Shown here one piece after another: positions 1 through 8,358 of a stretch of 58,814 nucleotides of DNA. Under the pieces are notes generated by a model. It did not search any database. It was not told the DNA's origin and saw only the letters and a program-made list of their open reading frames with translations. Within the stretch, counting starts at the first letter, position 1, and each line of letters starts with the position of its first letter. A program made the position numbers and the translations under genes. Source of the stretch: an uncultured Pelagibacteraceae bacterium (GTDB lineage Bacteria > Pseudomonadota > Alphaproteobacteria > Pelagibacterales > Pelagibacteraceae); assembly GCA_902588315.1 (NCBI GenBank), contig CACIOP010000008.1, positions 1-58,814 on the forward strand, given 5' to 3'.

Positions 1-1980
1 ATTGCATCTGCAATTCAAATTGGTGCAAAGGCATATTTAGCAAGACAATATAAAACTATTGCTATTGTTGGTGCTGTAGTTTTAGTAATCGTAAGTATTG
101 CATTTAGTCCGTTAGTAGGTCTTGGTTATTTAATAGGTGCTGCTTTATCAGGTATTGCTGGGTACGTAGGAATGTTAGTTTCCGTAGAAGCTAACGTAAG
201 AACAGCAGAAGCATCTAGAAAAGGTTTGGCTCAAGGTCTTTCAGTTGCTTTTAAATCAGGTGCTGTAACTGGAATGTTGGTTGCTGGTTTGGCGCTATTA
301 TCTATAGCTGTTTATTATTATATATTATTGAAATCTAATGTTGATGAAAGAGAAATTGTAAATGCTTTGGTTGCATTAGGTTTTGGTGCTTCCCTAATTT
401 CTATCTTTGCAAGATTAGGTGGAGGAATTTTTACAAAAGGTGCTGACGTAGGTGCTGACTTAGTTGGAAAAGTTGAAGCTGGAATTCCAGAAGATGACCC
501 AAGAAACCCCGCTGTAATTGCAGATAACGTTGGAGATAACGTTGGAGACTGTGCAGGTATGGCTGCTGATTTATTTGAAACTTACGCTGTTACAATTGTT
601 GCAACAATGGTTTTATCTTCAATTTTCTTTGTCGGTGATCTAAATATGATGATTTATCCATTATCTATTGGTGCTGCATGTTTGTTAACATCTATTATTG
701 GAACATTTTTTGTTAAACTTGGAAAAAGTAATAACGTTATGAACGCTTTGTATAAAGGATTTGTTGTTTCTGCAGTATCTTCTTTAATAATATTATGGCC
801 TGTTACAGATCACGTAATTGGTTTTACAAATGAATTTACAGTAAATGATAAGACTTTTAATGGAATGGATTTATATTATTGTGGTGTCATTGGACTTGTT
901 ATCACTGGATTATTAATCTGGATTACTGAATACTATACAGGAACAAGTTATAGACCGGTTAAATCTGTTGCATTATCATCAACAACTGGTCATGGCACTA
1001 ACGTTATTCAAGGGTTAGCTGTTTCTATGGAAGCAACTGCTATTCCTGCTTTGATAATTGTTGCTGGAATTCTTATTACAAATTCTATTGCTGGACTTTT
1101 TGGTATTGCTATAGCAGTAACAACTATGCTTGCATTAGCTGGTATGGTTGTAGCTTTAGATGCGTATGGACCAGTTACAGATAATGCTGGTGGTATTGCT
1201 GAAATGTCTAACCTCGATAAAAAAGTTAGAAAAACTACTGACGCTTTAGATGCAGTGGGAAACACAACAAAAGCTGTTACAAAAGGTTATGCTATTGGGT
1301 CTGCAGGTTTAGGTGCTTTAGTTTTATTTGCTGCTTACACAGAGGACATCAAGCATTTTTCAAAAGAAGCAGGATCTGCTTTAGAAGGCATAGTGGTAAC
1401 TTTTGATTTATCTAACCCTTATGTAGTTGTTGGTTTATTAATAGGTGGAATGCTACCTTATCTTTTTGGTTCAATGGGAATGCAAGCTGTTGGTAGAGCT
1501 GGTGGTGCAGTTGTAGTTGAAGTAAGAAGGCAATTTAAAAAATTTCCTGGTATCATGAAAAGAAAACAAAAACCTGATTATGCTAAATTAGTAGATTTGC
1601 TTACTGTTGCTGCAATTAAGGAAATGATTATACCATCATTGTTGCCAGTTTTATCACCAGTAGTATTATATTTTATAATTCTATCAATTGGCGGACAAGT
1701 AGCTGCTTTAGCAGCAGTTGGCGCAATGTTACTTGGTGTTATTATAACTGGTTTGTTTGTAGCGGTATCAATGACAGCAGGTGGTGGTGCATGGGATAAT
1801 GCAAAAAAATATATTGAAGATGGAAATCATGGTGGAAAAGGTTCAGAAGCTCATAAAGCAGCTGTAACTGGTGATACAGTTGGTGATCCTTACAAGGATA
1901 CAGCTGGTCCAGCAGTTAATCCAATGATAAAAATTACAAATATTGTAGCTTTATTATTGTTAGCTGTTATCGCTGCCTAA
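1..1980 (+). CDS. hppA: Proton-pumping membrane pyrophosphatase (5'-partial)
   Basis: Membrane-bound inorganic pyrophosphatase that couples pyrophosphate hydrolysis to ion pumping across the inner membrane. The frame is open from the first base, so 659 residues are visible and the N-terminus lies outside the window. The substrate-binding motif [11 protein letters not shown] sits at about visible residue 149 and is followed by [19 protein letters not shown]. The signature GNTTKA (visible residues 420-425) has Lys where potassium-dependent enzymes have Ala, which marks the K+-independent H+-pumping type. Many hydrophobic helices run to the C-terminus. Its last 14 bases overlap the convergent BamE-like gene. 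The family is certain; the ion pumped is inferred from the motif. Confidence 0.97.
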   Translation: MASAIQIGAKAYLARQYKTIAIVGAVVLVIVSIAFSPLVGLGYLIGAALSGIAGYVGMLVSVEANVRTAEASRKGLAQGLSVAFKSGAVTGMLVAGLALLSIAVYYYILLKSNVDEREIVNALVALGFGASLISIFARLGGGIFTKGADVGADLVGKVEAGIPEDDPRNPAVIADNVGDNVGDCAGMAADLFETYAVTIVATMVLSSIFFVGDLNMMIYPLSIGAACLLTSIIGTFFVKLGKSNNVMNALYKGFVVSAVSSLIILWPVTDHVIGFTNEFTVNDKTFNGMDLYYCGVIGLVITGLLIWITEYYTGTSYRPVKSVALSSTTGHGTNVIQGLAVSMEATAIPALIIVAGILITNSIAGLFGIAIAVTTMLALAGMVVALDAYGPVTDNAGGIAEMSNLDKKVRKTTDALDAVGNTTKAVTKGYAIGSAGLGALVLFAAYTEDIKHFSKEAGSALEGIVVTFDLSNPYVVVGLLIGGMLPYLFGSMGMQAVGRAGGAVVVEVRRQFKKFPGIMKRKQKPDYAKLVDLLTVAAIKEMIIPSLLPVLSPVVLYFIILSIGGQVAALAAVGAMLLGVIITGLFVAVSMTAGGGAWDNAKKYIEDGNHGGKGSEAHKAAVTGDTVGDPYKDTAGPAVNPMIKITNIVALLLLAVIAA

Positions 1981-2452
1981 TTTCCTCTCTTTTTTTGGCC
2001 CTCTGCCCAAGAGGGTCATTCATTTTCTGTCTCATGCTAGACATAAAATTATATATAAATGAATTTCTTTTAAATCCTGCCTCAGTTGTTGCTTCTACTA
2101 TTTTAACATTTTCCATATTATCAATATTATAAAACTCCTTTTTCATAAGTATACCAAATTTATTTAATTCAATAACAAGAACATCATTTTTAAATATTTT
2201 CATTTTTCCCAAATTTTTTAATCTTGATTGTGTTTGCTGTCTTTCTATATATATCCACACGTCGTTATCAAATTTACTTTTTGTTGAAGGATTTCCCAAT
2301 ATTTTTTTAATATCGTTTTTGTTTGTTTCGTTTAATCTTAGTAACTTTTGTTTTTTTTCTAAATTAGGTACACCATGATGTTTAATAACAGGTTTCAATG
2401 AGCAATTTGAAACTATTAAAAAAATTGAAATTATATATAATATTTTATTCAT
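1967..2452 (-). CDS. BamE/SmpA-OmlA-like outer-membrane lipoprotein
   Basis: Small lipoprotein of the SmpA/OmlA (BamE) type, whose known members belong to the outer-membrane beta-barrel assembly complex. A hydrophobic signal of about 16 residues ends in a lipobox-like VSNC with Cys17. The part around residues 40-75 ([18 protein letters not shown], then a DVWIYIERQ strand) fits the BamE fold: a helix that sets up a 'GxP' turn, followed by a strand. Length 161 aa. Alphaproteobacteria commonly carry this gene beside the bc1 chaperone and plsX, as here. It overlaps hppA at its 3' end. Its start codon overlaps that of the divergent next gene, sharing the bases CATG. The Asn at the lipobox -1 position is not classical but recurs in another lipoprotein of this window. 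Confidence 0.75.
   Translation of the reverse strand: MNKILYIISIFLIVSNCSLKPVIKHHGVPNLEKKQKLLRLNETNKNDIKKILGNPSTKSKFDNDVWIYIERQQTQSRLKNLGKMKIFKNDVLVIELNKFGILMKKEFYNIDNMENVKIVEATTEAGFKRNSFIYNFMSSMRQKMNDPLGQRAKKREEIRQR
1997..2017 (+). terminator. GC-rich hairpin just after hppA
   Basis: An 8-bp stem (GGCCCTCT pairing with AGAGGGTC, with one G-T pair) closes a 5-base loop, 17 bases after the hppA stop. It is the strongest GC-rich hairpin in this AT-rich neighbourhood and could end hppA transcripts. The downstream T-tract is poor (ATTCATTTTC), while a 7-base T run lies on the upstream side, so it is not a canonical intrinsic terminator in either direction. It also lies inside the 3' coding end of the convergent lipoprotein gene. 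Confidence 0.35.
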
Positions 2453-2918
2453 GAATGAAAATTATATACATATCTATAATAATTTAATTAATTACACTAG
2501 AAATAAAGATTTATATAAAAATCTTAATAGAAAAGATAATTTTTCTGACCGATTAACCCTTTTTTTGCTGCATTTCTCTTTTTTTTTGAAAAATTATAAA
2601 AATGAGAAAAATAAGAAAATTTTACAGGAAATATATGACTTTAATTTTAGACAGCTTGAATTGAGTATTAGAGAAATAGGGTATGGAGATCAGTCTATAA
2701 ATAAAAAAATGAAAGATTATATTAATTTATTCCATTCTATGGTTTCCGAAATACATTTCTGGGATGATTTAACAAAATCAGATAAATTAAAAAAAATTTC
2801 AACTTTTTTACCTGATTTTAATAATTATGAGGAATTATTAGAATATTTTGATCTTTTTAATGTAAATTTATCAAAAAAAACTTTGAATTCTTATTTAAAA
2901 AGTGTAAGTAACCCATAA
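2451..2918 (+). CDS. Ubiquinol-cytochrome c chaperone (CBP3/UQCC1 family)
   Basis: Probable assembly factor for the cytochrome bc1 complex, of the Ubiq_cyt_C_chap family. The diagnostic part is the middle of the protein: [16 protein letters not shown], then a segment reading [18 protein letters not shown] and [11 protein letters not shown]. This matches the family pattern of a helical domain with a conserved 'REMGVGD' stretch. Length 155 aa, shorter than the mitochondrial proteins but normal for bacteria. No ATG lies between this start and about residue 86 in frame, so the start overlapping the divergent BamE-like gene is the only credible one. It is followed by rpmF after 2 bases, which suggests cotranscription. 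The assignment rests on motif recognition and gene context. Confidence 0.7.
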   Translation: MNENYIHIYNNLINYTRNKDLYKNLNRKDNFSDRLTLFLLHFSFFLKNYKNEKNKKILQEIYDFNFRQLELSIREIGYGDQSINKKMKDYINLFHSMVSEIHFWDDLTKSDKLKKISTFLPDFNNYEELLEYFDLFNVNLSKKTLNSYLKSVSNP

Positions 2919-2920
2919 TT

Positions 2921-3103
2921 ATGGCTGTACCTAAACGAAAACAAACACCTTCCAGAACTGGAATGAGAAGAGCTCAAACTATGAAATTTTCAACTAAAAA
3001 TATAGTTGAAGATAAAAAGTCTGGAGAATATAGACTTTCTCATCATTTAGACCTTAAAACAGGGATGTATAAGGGAAGACAAGTTTTAGACCCAAAAGAA
3101 TAG
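2921..3103 (+). CDS. rpmF: 50S ribosomal protein L32
   Basis: Large-subunit ribosomal protein L32, 60 residues. The N-terminus [19 protein letters not shown] is the family signature. The protein contains no cysteine, so it is the zinc-independent (C-minus) form and not the CxxC type found in many Gram-positives. It starts 2 bases after the preceding stop and sits 19 bases before plsX, the order usual across many bacteria (rpmF-plsX). Expression probably depends on the upstream genes or on a promoter inside the chaperone gene. Confidence 0.96.
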   Translation: MAVPKRKQTPSRTGMRRAQTMKFSTKNIVEDKKSGEYRLSHHLDLKTGMYKGRQVLDPKE

Positions 3104-3122
3104 TATATAATAATCTATTAAA

Positions 3123-4124
3123 ATGTCAGATTTGATAAAAATTGCAGTTGATGCAATGGGTGGTGATGGATCACCAAAGAAAATAATAGATGGTATTATT
3201 TTAAATCATTCTGCTAATAAAAATAACTTTTTTAAAATTTTTGGAGACAAGAACAAGATAGATCCCTTAATTAAAGGAAAAGTACCTAAAGATTTTTTTG
3301 AAGTAATTCATACAGAAAAAAAAATTGAAAGCACTGATAGTCCTCTAGAAGGCGCAAAAAGAGGCAAACATACAAGTATGTGGCTTGCTATTCAAAGTGT
3401 CAAGGATAAGGAAGCAGACATAGTAATATCTGCTGGTAATACAGGTGCTTTACTAGTTGTCTCAAAATTAAATTTAAAAATGATTGAAAATATAGATAAA
3501 CCCGCTTTGTCTGCATTATGGCCAAATAAAAAAGGAATGAGTGTTGTATTGGATTTGGGTGCAAATATTGAGTGTAGTTCAAAAAACCTATTAGACTTTT
3601 CAATTATGGGAGCTTCTCTTTACACATCACTTTATCCTAACGATAAACCAAATGTTGCATTATTAAATATTGGATCTGAAGAGCTCAAAGGAAATGAGAC
3701 GATTAAAGAAACTTATCAATTATTAAATGAAAAAAAATCAGATAATTATAATTTTGCAGGATATATCGAGGGCAATCATCTTATGGATGGAAAAGTAAAT
3801 GTAATTGTTTCAGACGGTTTCACTGGAAATGTTGCATTAAAAACAGCAGAAGGTACTGCAAATTTTATCACTAGTGAATTAAAAAATGCTATGACCGGTA
3901 ATTTATTAGGTAAAATTTCTTCTTTATTGAATATATCGAATTTAAAGAAATTTAAGAAAAGACTAGATCCTAGACTGTACAATGGAGCTATCTTTATTGG
4001 TTTGGATTCTCCAGTTGTTAAAAGTCATGGAGGAACAGATTATATTGGTTTTTCAAACTCTCTTGATGTTTGTCATAGAATTGTAAAAGGTAATTTGATA
4101 GAAAAGATAAAGCAGAATATTTAA
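3123..4124 (+). CDS. plsX: Phosphate acyltransferase PlsX
   Basis: Acyl-ACP:phosphate acyltransferase, which makes acyl-phosphate for glycerophospholipid synthesis together with PlsY. The N-terminal motif IAVDAMGGDGSP is typical, as are SAGNTGALLV near residue 105 and VSDGFTGNVALKT near residue 230. Length 333 aa, normal for the family. In many alphaproteobacteria fabH follows immediately. Here the next gene is ihfA, starting 1 base after the plsX stop, so fabH is absent from this position. Confidence 0.96.
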   Translation: MSDLIKIAVDAMGGDGSPKKIIDGIILNHSANKNNFFKIFGDKNKIDPLIKGKVPKDFFEVIHTEKKIESTDSPLEGAKRGKHTSMWLAIQSVKDKEADIVISAGNTGALLVVSKLNLKMIENIDKPALSALWPNKKGMSVVLDLGANIECSSKNLLDFSIMGASLYTSLYPNDKPNVALLNIGSEELKGNETIKETYQLLNEKKSDNYNFAGYIEGNHLMDGKVNVIVSDGFTGNVALKTAEGTANFITSELKNAMTGNLLGKISSLLNISNLKKFKKRLDPRLYNGAIFIGLDSPVVKSHGGTDYIGFSNSLDVCHRIVKGNLIEKIKQNI

Positions 4125-4125
4125 T

Positions 4126-4425
4126 ATGAGAATTAATTTAACTAAAAAAGACTTAGTTAATTTGATTTATATGCAGCTTGGTTTTTCAAAACAAATATCT
4201 GAAAATTTAATTGAAGATTTTTTATCAACAATCGTATCTAATATTAAAGAGGAAAAAAAATTAAAATTATCTAAATTTGGTACTTTCACTATAAGACAAA
4301 AAAAATCTAGGATTGGAAGAAATCCTAAAACAAAAGAAACAAAAGTTATTTCAAGTAGGGATGTTGTTTTGTTTAAACCATCAAAAGTATTTAAAGAATT
4401 TGTAAATTTGAAAGATAATGGATAA
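4126..4425 (+). CDS. ihfA: Integration host factor alpha subunit
   Basis: DNA-bending HU/IHF-family protein, 99 aa. The beta-arm motif RIGRNPKT carries the intercalating proline (Pro67) that kinks DNA. The N-terminal helices begin LTKKDLVNLIYMQLGFS. The plsX-(fabH)-ihfA-merR context is the standard alphaproteobacterial one for the alpha subunit, which is why IHF-alpha is preferred over HU. It overlaps the following MerR-family gene by 8 bases, which implies translational coupling. Confidence 0.9.
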   Translation: MRINLTKKDLVNLIYMQLGFSKQISENLIEDFLSTIVSNIKEEKKLKLSKFGTFTIRQKKSRIGRNPKTKETKVISSRDVVLFKPSKVFKEFVNLKDNG

Positions 4426-4801
4426 ATCAGATAGTGCTTATAAAACTATTGGAGAAGTAGCTAAAATATTAAAACTTAAATCAAATAATAAAGGAAATTT
4501 ATCAACACATGTTATAAGGTTTTGGGAAACTCAATTTAAGCAAATTAAACCAAAGATTTTAAATTCGAATAGAAGATATTATGATGAGAAAACTATAAAT
4601 CTTCTAAAAAAAGTTAAATTTTTACTTAAAGACCAAGGTATGACGATAAATGGCGTAAAAAAAATATTAAATAATGAAGATTCTTTAAAGCTTGACGAAA
4701 TTGCAGATAAATCTATAAGAACTGAAAATTTAAGAAATAAGTTATTAAAAATTTCTAATAAATTAAAAGAATTAAAAAATGGCAAAAAAAACGCACGTTA
4801 A
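4418..4801 (+). CDS. MerR-family transcriptional regulator
   Basis: Predicted DNA-binding regulator, 127 aa. The N-terminal winged helix-turn-helix reads YKTIGEVAKILKL, then a variant insertion, then HVIRFWETQFKQIKPK and NRRYYDEKTINLLKKVKFLL, the MerR DNA-binding pattern. The C-terminus is a short Lys-rich helical tail, too small for an effector-binding domain. This regulator is conserved next to ihfA in alphaproteobacteria, but I know of no established target. It overlaps ihfA by 8 bases and rpmG by 23 bases. Confidence 0.85.
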   Translation: MDKSDSAYKTIGEVAKILKLKSNNKGNLSTHVIRFWETQFKQIKPKILNSNRRYYDEKTINLLKKVKFLLKDQGMTINGVKKILNNEDSLKLDEIADKSIRTENLRNKLLKISNKLKELKNGKKNAR

Positions 4802-4970
4802 AGTAAGAATGGTTCCAGAGGCTAAACCTGATAGCCCTTTCTTCTATTATGTAAAAAAACCTGCTGGAGGCGAGAAGGCCAAAGTTAAACTATCAGCAAA
4901 GAAATACAATCCAGATACTAGAAAACACGAAATGTTTGTGGAAAAAAAGCTTCCACCACACAGTAAATAA
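4779..4970 (+). CDS. rpmG: 50S ribosomal protein L33
   Basis: Large-subunit ribosomal protein L33, 63 aa, recognised by MAKKTHVKVRMV, FFYYVKKPAGGEK and KKYNPDTRKHEMFVEKKLP. It has no cysteines and is therefore the zinc-free form. Its start lies inside the 3' end of the MerR-family gene (23-base overlap). It is last in the plus-strand run and ends next to the convergent chorismate mutase gene with no spacer, so any transcription terminator must lie in that gene. Confidence 0.93.
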   Translation: MAKKTHVKVRMVPEAKPDSPFFYYVKKPAGGEKAKVKLSAKKYNPDTRKHEMFVEKKLPPHSK

Positions 4971-5261
4971 TTATTTTTTTTTAAAGTTTCTCTTTTCGTA
5001 ATCGATATAAGACAAAATCATATTTTTCCATATACGATTAGTAATTTTAGGATCAATTTTTAGTTTTTTAGATTTTGAGTGAATTTTCTTAAGTATAAAA
5101 TTGATACGCTTTTTATCTACTATTTCTTTTTTAAATTCTTTAAGCTTTAAAACTTCTTTTACAAGATTTGTTCTATATTTGATTAAAGATAATAACTTAT
5201 TATCTAACTTATCCAATTTAGATCTTATTATTTCTAATTTTTTTTTGTTTTTAGGCGACAT
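4971..5261 (-). CDS. Chorismate mutase, AroQ type
   Basis: Stand-alone chorismate mutase (chorismate to prephenate, for Phe and Tyr synthesis), 96 aa. The all-helical AroQ pattern is visible: IRSKLDKLDNKLLSLIKYRTNLVKEV (split here as a first long helix), VDKKRINFILKKI, and DPKITNRIWKNMILSYIDYE. Helix-1 Arg and Lys residues and the later DxxRxxxIL pattern fit the active site of monofunctional bacterial AroQ. Fusion domains (prephenate dehydratase or dehydrogenase) are absent. It is divergent from ctaA across 43 bases. Confidence 0.85.
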   Translation of the reverse strand: MSPKNKKKLEIIRSKLDKLDNKLLSLIKYRTNLVKEVLKLKEFKKEIVDKKRINFILKKIHSKSKKLKIDPKITNRIWKNMILSYIDYEKRNFKKK

Positions 5262-5304
5262 TTAATTTATTGGTTTAATTAATAATTATTATATTTATTT
5301 AATC

Positions 5305-6330
5305 ATGTACAGTCAGAATTATTCTTTAAATTCTCAATTAAAAATATGGATGATTACTTTATTAGTGATGATCGTGCTAATTATTTTAGTAGGGGGTCTT
5401 ACTAGATTAACAGACTCTGGACTATCTATTACTAGTTGGGAACTTTTTATTGGATCATTACCCCCATTAACAAATGATAAATGGATAGAATATTTTGATC
5501 TCTATAAAACAATACCTGAATTTAAAGAGCAAAATTTTAATATGACTTTAAATGAGTTTAAAATTATTTTTTGGTGGGAATGGGCGCATCGTCAATTGGG
5601 GAGATTAATTGGTCTAACTGTTCTTTTTCCAATGATCTATTTTACAATTAAAAATGGTTTTTGGATTTTAAAAGAATATTCAATTATTTTTTTCTTAGTG
5701 TGTTTTCAAGGATTTATTGGATGGTACATGGTATCTAGTGGATTAATTGATAGAATTGATGTTAGTCATTATAGATTATCACTACACTTAGTTACAGCTT
5801 TTATCATTTTGTCTATAGTTTTTTGGAAATATTTAAATCTAACTGATATAAAAATTAATCATATTAATATTCAATTAAACCCAATTAAATTTTTTCTTTT
5901 ATTATTATTTTTACAATTAATAATTGGAGCATTTGTGTCTGGAATGGATGCAGGAAAAATTTATAACACTTGGCCTTTAATGGGCTCATCATATTTCCCA
6001 GATGACAGTGTAATCAATGATTTGTTTAATCTCACGGTATTTGATGATCAATCACTTGTTCAATTTATTCATAGAAATTTAGCATATTTAATAGTCATAA
6101 TATATTTTTACATGCTTTATTTTGTTTTAAAAAATGGAAATATAAATTTAAGAATTCCAATTTTTATTATTGGAATTTCTTTATTGTTTCAAATTGTTTT
6201 GGGAGTTCTTACAATTTTATCTGGAGTAAAAATGATTTATGCATCTCTACACCAGATAAATTCTATTTTAATAATACTTTCAACATTGTATTTTCTTTAC
6301 ATTGTAAAATATAAAGGGCCCAATTATTAG
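5305..6330 (+). CDS. ctaA: Heme A synthase (COX15/CtaA)
   Basis: Inner-membrane heme A synthase, which oxidises the C8 methyl of heme O for cytochrome c oxidase. Length 341 aa with about eight hydrophobic segments. Family motifs include GGLTRLTDSGLSITSWE near the first helix, WEWAHRQLGRLIG, QGFIGWYMVSSGL, a second-half repeat FIHRNLAYLIV and SLHQINSI. The His residues in these motifs are the expected heme ligands. It stands alone between divergent chorismate mutase and convergent metY. Confidence 0.95.
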   Translation: MYSQNYSLNSQLKIWMITLLVMIVLIILVGGLTRLTDSGLSITSWELFIGSLPPLTNDKWIEYFDLYKTIPEFKEQNFNMTLNEFKIIFWWEWAHRQLGRLIGLTVLFPMIYFTIKNGFWILKEYSIIFFLVCFQGFIGWYMVSSGLIDRIDVSHYRLSLHLVTAFIILSIVFWKYLNLTDIKINHINIQLNPIKFFLLLLFLQLIIGAFVSGMDAGKIYNTWPLMGSSYFPDDSVINDLFNLTVFDDQSLVQFIHRNLAYLIVIIYFYMLYFVLKNGNINLRIPIFIIGISLLFQIVLGVLTILSGVKMIYASLHQINSILIILSTLYFLYIVKYKGPNY

Positions 6331-6358
6331 TTCCTATTTGTAGACATTAAAACACAAA

Positions 6359-7687
6359 TTAACTTACAGCTTTTAAATTACCTTTTGAAGATTTATTCAA
6401 TGCTTGATCAAGATCCTCAATAATATCATCGATGTGTTCAATACCGATACAAAGTCTTACATAACTTTGGGTAACACCTGATGCAGCTAGTTCTTTCTCA
6501 TTCAATTGACTATGAGTTGTACTTGCTGGATGAATTGCTAAGCTTCTAGCATCACCAATATTAGCTACGTGATAGAACATTTTTAAAGACTCAATAAATT
6601 TTTTACCAGCTTCAATTCCACCTTTAAGCTCGATACCAATCATTGGTCCATTTCCACCTTTAAGATATTTTTTTGCTCTATCGGCAATGGGTTTATCGTG
6701 CTCTGTAGAATAAATAACTTTTGTAACTTCTTTATGTTTTTTAAGAAAATCAACAACATACTCGGCGTTAGCACAATGTTGTCTCATCCTTAAAGCAACC
6801 GTTTCAAGTCCTTGAATTATTGCAAAAGCATTATCTGGAGCCAGAGCTGATCCCAAGTCTCTCAATAAACAAACTCTTGCTCTCACAGCGAAGGGGACAT
6901 TAGCACCAGTTAATTCTGGTACAGCTTTTCCCCAAACAACACCACCATAACTTGCATCTGGTTCGTTAAATAATGGTTGTCTCTTAGGATCTGCAGTCCA
7001 ATCGAAGTTACCACTATCAACTATACTTCCTGCAACTGCTGTACCATGCCCACCTATATATTTTGTAAGTGAGTGAATTACTACTGCAGCTCCGTGTTCA
7101 ATCGGTTTGCATATTACTGGTGCAGCTGTGTTATCCATGATTAATGGTATATTATATTTTCTTCCAATGTCAGAAACTTCCTTTATTGGAAAGACTCTTA
7201 AATATGGATTAGGTAGAGTTTCACCATAAAAAGCTCTAGTTTTATCATCTATTAACTTTTCAAAATTTTCAGGATTACTTGGATCTGCATATCTTATCTC
7301 TATACCAAGTTTACTAAGCGTATGTGTGAATAATGATACTGTACCACCATAAAGATCGGTTGAGCTTACTATATTATCACCAGCTTGGGCTACATTTAAT
7401 ACAGCAAACGTAGAAGCAGTTTGACCTGAAGATACAGTTACACATGACAGACCTCCTTCAAGAGCGGCAACTCTTTTTTCCAGGACATCATTTGTAGGGT
7501 TCATTATACGAGTGTATATGTTACCAAATTCTTTAAGAGCGAAAAGGTTAGCAGCGTGCTCTGTGTTGTTAAATTGGTACGATGTTGTTCTATAAATTGG
7601 AACAGCTACCGCGTTCGTCGCTGGATCACTCCTATAGTCACCACCATGTATGGCAATAGTTTCAGGGTTATTTCTTTTTTTAGTCAT
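6359..7687 (-). CDS. metY: O-acetylhomoserine (thiol)-lyase MetY
   Basis: PLP-dependent Cys/Met-metabolism enzyme that makes homocysteine (or methionine, with methanethiol) from O-acetylhomoserine. Length 442 aa, typical of MetY and longer than MetB or MetC. The N-terminal signature ETIAIHGGDYRSDPATNAVAVP and the PLP-lysine motif SLTKYIGGHG (Lys209) are both present, as is the long MetY insertion (PLFNEPDASYGG onward). The start is fixed by a strong Shine-Dalgarno (AAGGAG) that forms the 3' edge of a SAM-V riboswitch. A SAM-II aptamer lies further upstream, so expression should fall when S-adenosylmethionine is plentiful. Hom, which supplies homoserine, lies 2.4 kb away. Confidence 0.96.
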   Translation of the reverse strand: MTKKRNNPETIAIHGGDYRSDPATNAVAVPIYRTTSYQFNNTEHAANLFALKEFGNIYTRIMNPTNDVLEKRVAALEGGLSCVTVSSGQTASTFAVLNVAQAGDNIVSSTDLYGGTVSLFTHTLSKLGIEIRYADPSNPENFEKLIDDKTRAFYGETLPNPYLRVFPIKEVSDIGRKYNIPLIMDNTAAPVICKPIEHGAAVVIHSLTKYIGGHGTAVAGSIVDSGNFDWTADPKRQPLFNEPDASYGGVVWGKAVPELTGANVPFAVRARVCLLRDLGSALAPDNAFAIIQGLETVALRMRQHCANAEYVVDFLKKHKEVTKVIYSTEHDKPIADRAKKYLKGGNGPMIGIELKGGIEAGKKFIESLKMFYHVANIGDARSLAIHPASTTHSQLNEKELAASGVTQSYVRLCIGIEHIDDIIEDLDQALNKSSKGNLKAVS

Positions 7688-7691
7688 TTTA

Positions 7692-7750
7692 CTCCTTTTT
7701 TAGTGCTTCAACATTATGTTAGGCGCACAATACAGTTCAAATGCCTACCG
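7692..7750 (-). promoter_or_regulatory. SAM-V riboswitch, metY leader
   Basis: On the minus strand the leader reads GGTAGGCATTTGAAC, then GTGCGCCTAACA, then GCACTAAAAAAGGAG just before the metY ATG. UAGGC pairs with GCCUA (first stem) and GUGC pairs with the downstream GCAC, giving an H-type pseudoknot. The A-rich GCACUAAAAAAGGAG strand is the conserved SAM-binding end and contains the ribosome binding site. Ligand binding should therefore hide the Shine-Dalgarno and block translation. SAM-V is an established class in marine alphaproteobacteria. Confidence 0.85.
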
Positions 7751-7771
7751 ATTTATAAATTTTATGAAATT

Positions 7772-7817
7772 TCCTTTTTAGCAGTTATAAGCCCGCAATA
7801 GGATCAAATCGGCAACT
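7772..7817 (-). promoter_or_regulatory. SAM-II riboswitch, upstream member of tandem
   Basis: About 20 bases upstream of the SAM-V element in the metY leader, the minus strand shows the SAM-II core: CCGATTTGATCC, then TTGCGGGCTTATAAC, then TGCTAAAAAGGAAA. The GATTTG box and the terminal GCTAAAAAGG strand are the conserved ligand-contacting parts of the SAM-II pseudoknot. No Shine-Dalgarno and start codon follow directly, so this copy probably acts on transcription or RNA stability, with SAM-V controlling translation. The mechanism split is inference. Confidence 0.82.
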
Positions 7818-7860
7818 AATTTCTAGCATATTAGCTACATATTTCAAGCTAAATATAAAA

Positions 7861-7889
7861 TTGACTTTGTAATTATTAATAGTATTAAT
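7861..7889 (+). promoter_or_regulatory. Probable sigma-70 promoter for rplM-rpsI
   Basis: TTGACT at 7861-7866 and TATTAA at 7883-7888 are 16 bases apart, a good match to the housekeeping promoter. Transcription would begin around 7895, only about 4 bases before the rplM ATG. No Shine-Dalgarno lies upstream of that ATG, so the message may be leaderless. The element lies back to back with the metY leader on the other strand. Confidence 0.5.
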
Positions 7890-7898
7890 CCTCGCACA

Positions 7899-8357
7899 AT
7901 GACAAAATTCACTAAAAAAGACCAATTAAATTCATCTTGGTATGAAATAGACGCGAAAAATGCAGTAGTTGGAAGATTAGCAACTGTTGTTTCCAATATC
8001 ATAAGAGGCAAGAACAAAACTACATACACACCTCATATGGATGATGGTGACTTTGTTGTTGTTAAAAATATTGAACAAGCAAAATTTACTGGAAAAAAAT
8101 TTCAAGATAAAAAATATTATAGACACACTGGTCATCCAGGTGGAATTAAAGTTACAACACCTGAGAAACTTCATGAAAAAAAACCTGGAGAAACTTTAAA
8201 AATGGCTGTTAAAAGAATGTTACCTGGTGGAGTATTGGGGAGAAAACAATTAACAAAATTAAAAATTTATGCAGGAAATGAACACCCACATTCAGCACAA
8301 AATCCGACTGTAATAGAGTTAGATAAATTAAACAGTAAAAATATAGCTAGAAACTAA
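7899..8357 (+). CDS. rplM: 50S ribosomal protein L13
   Basis: Large-subunit ribosomal protein L13, 152 aa. Recognised by WYEIDAKNAVVGRLATVVSNIIRGK, read here in parts (WYEIDAKN, VVGRLAT), and by the C-terminal VKRMLPGGVLGRKQLTKLKIYAG region. It heads the universal rplM-rpsI pair with 1 base between the two genes. The sequence TCCTCGCACA before the ATG contains no Shine-Dalgarno, so start selection rests on homology and on the promoter position. Confidence 0.96.
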   Translation: MTKFTKKDQLNSSWYEIDAKNAVVGRLATVVSNIIRGKNKTTYTPHMDDGDFVVVKNIEQAKFTGKKFQDKKYYRHTGHPGGIKVTTPEKLHEKKPGETLKMAVKRMLPGGVLGRKQLTKLKIYAGNEHPHSAQNPTVIELDKLNSKNIARN

Positions 8358-8358
8358 G

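Noticed and set aside
6336..6358. ATTTGT/ACAAAT hairpin between ctaA and metY as a terminator
   Set aside because: Six AT-rich pairs with a long loop and no U run; not distinguishable from chance.
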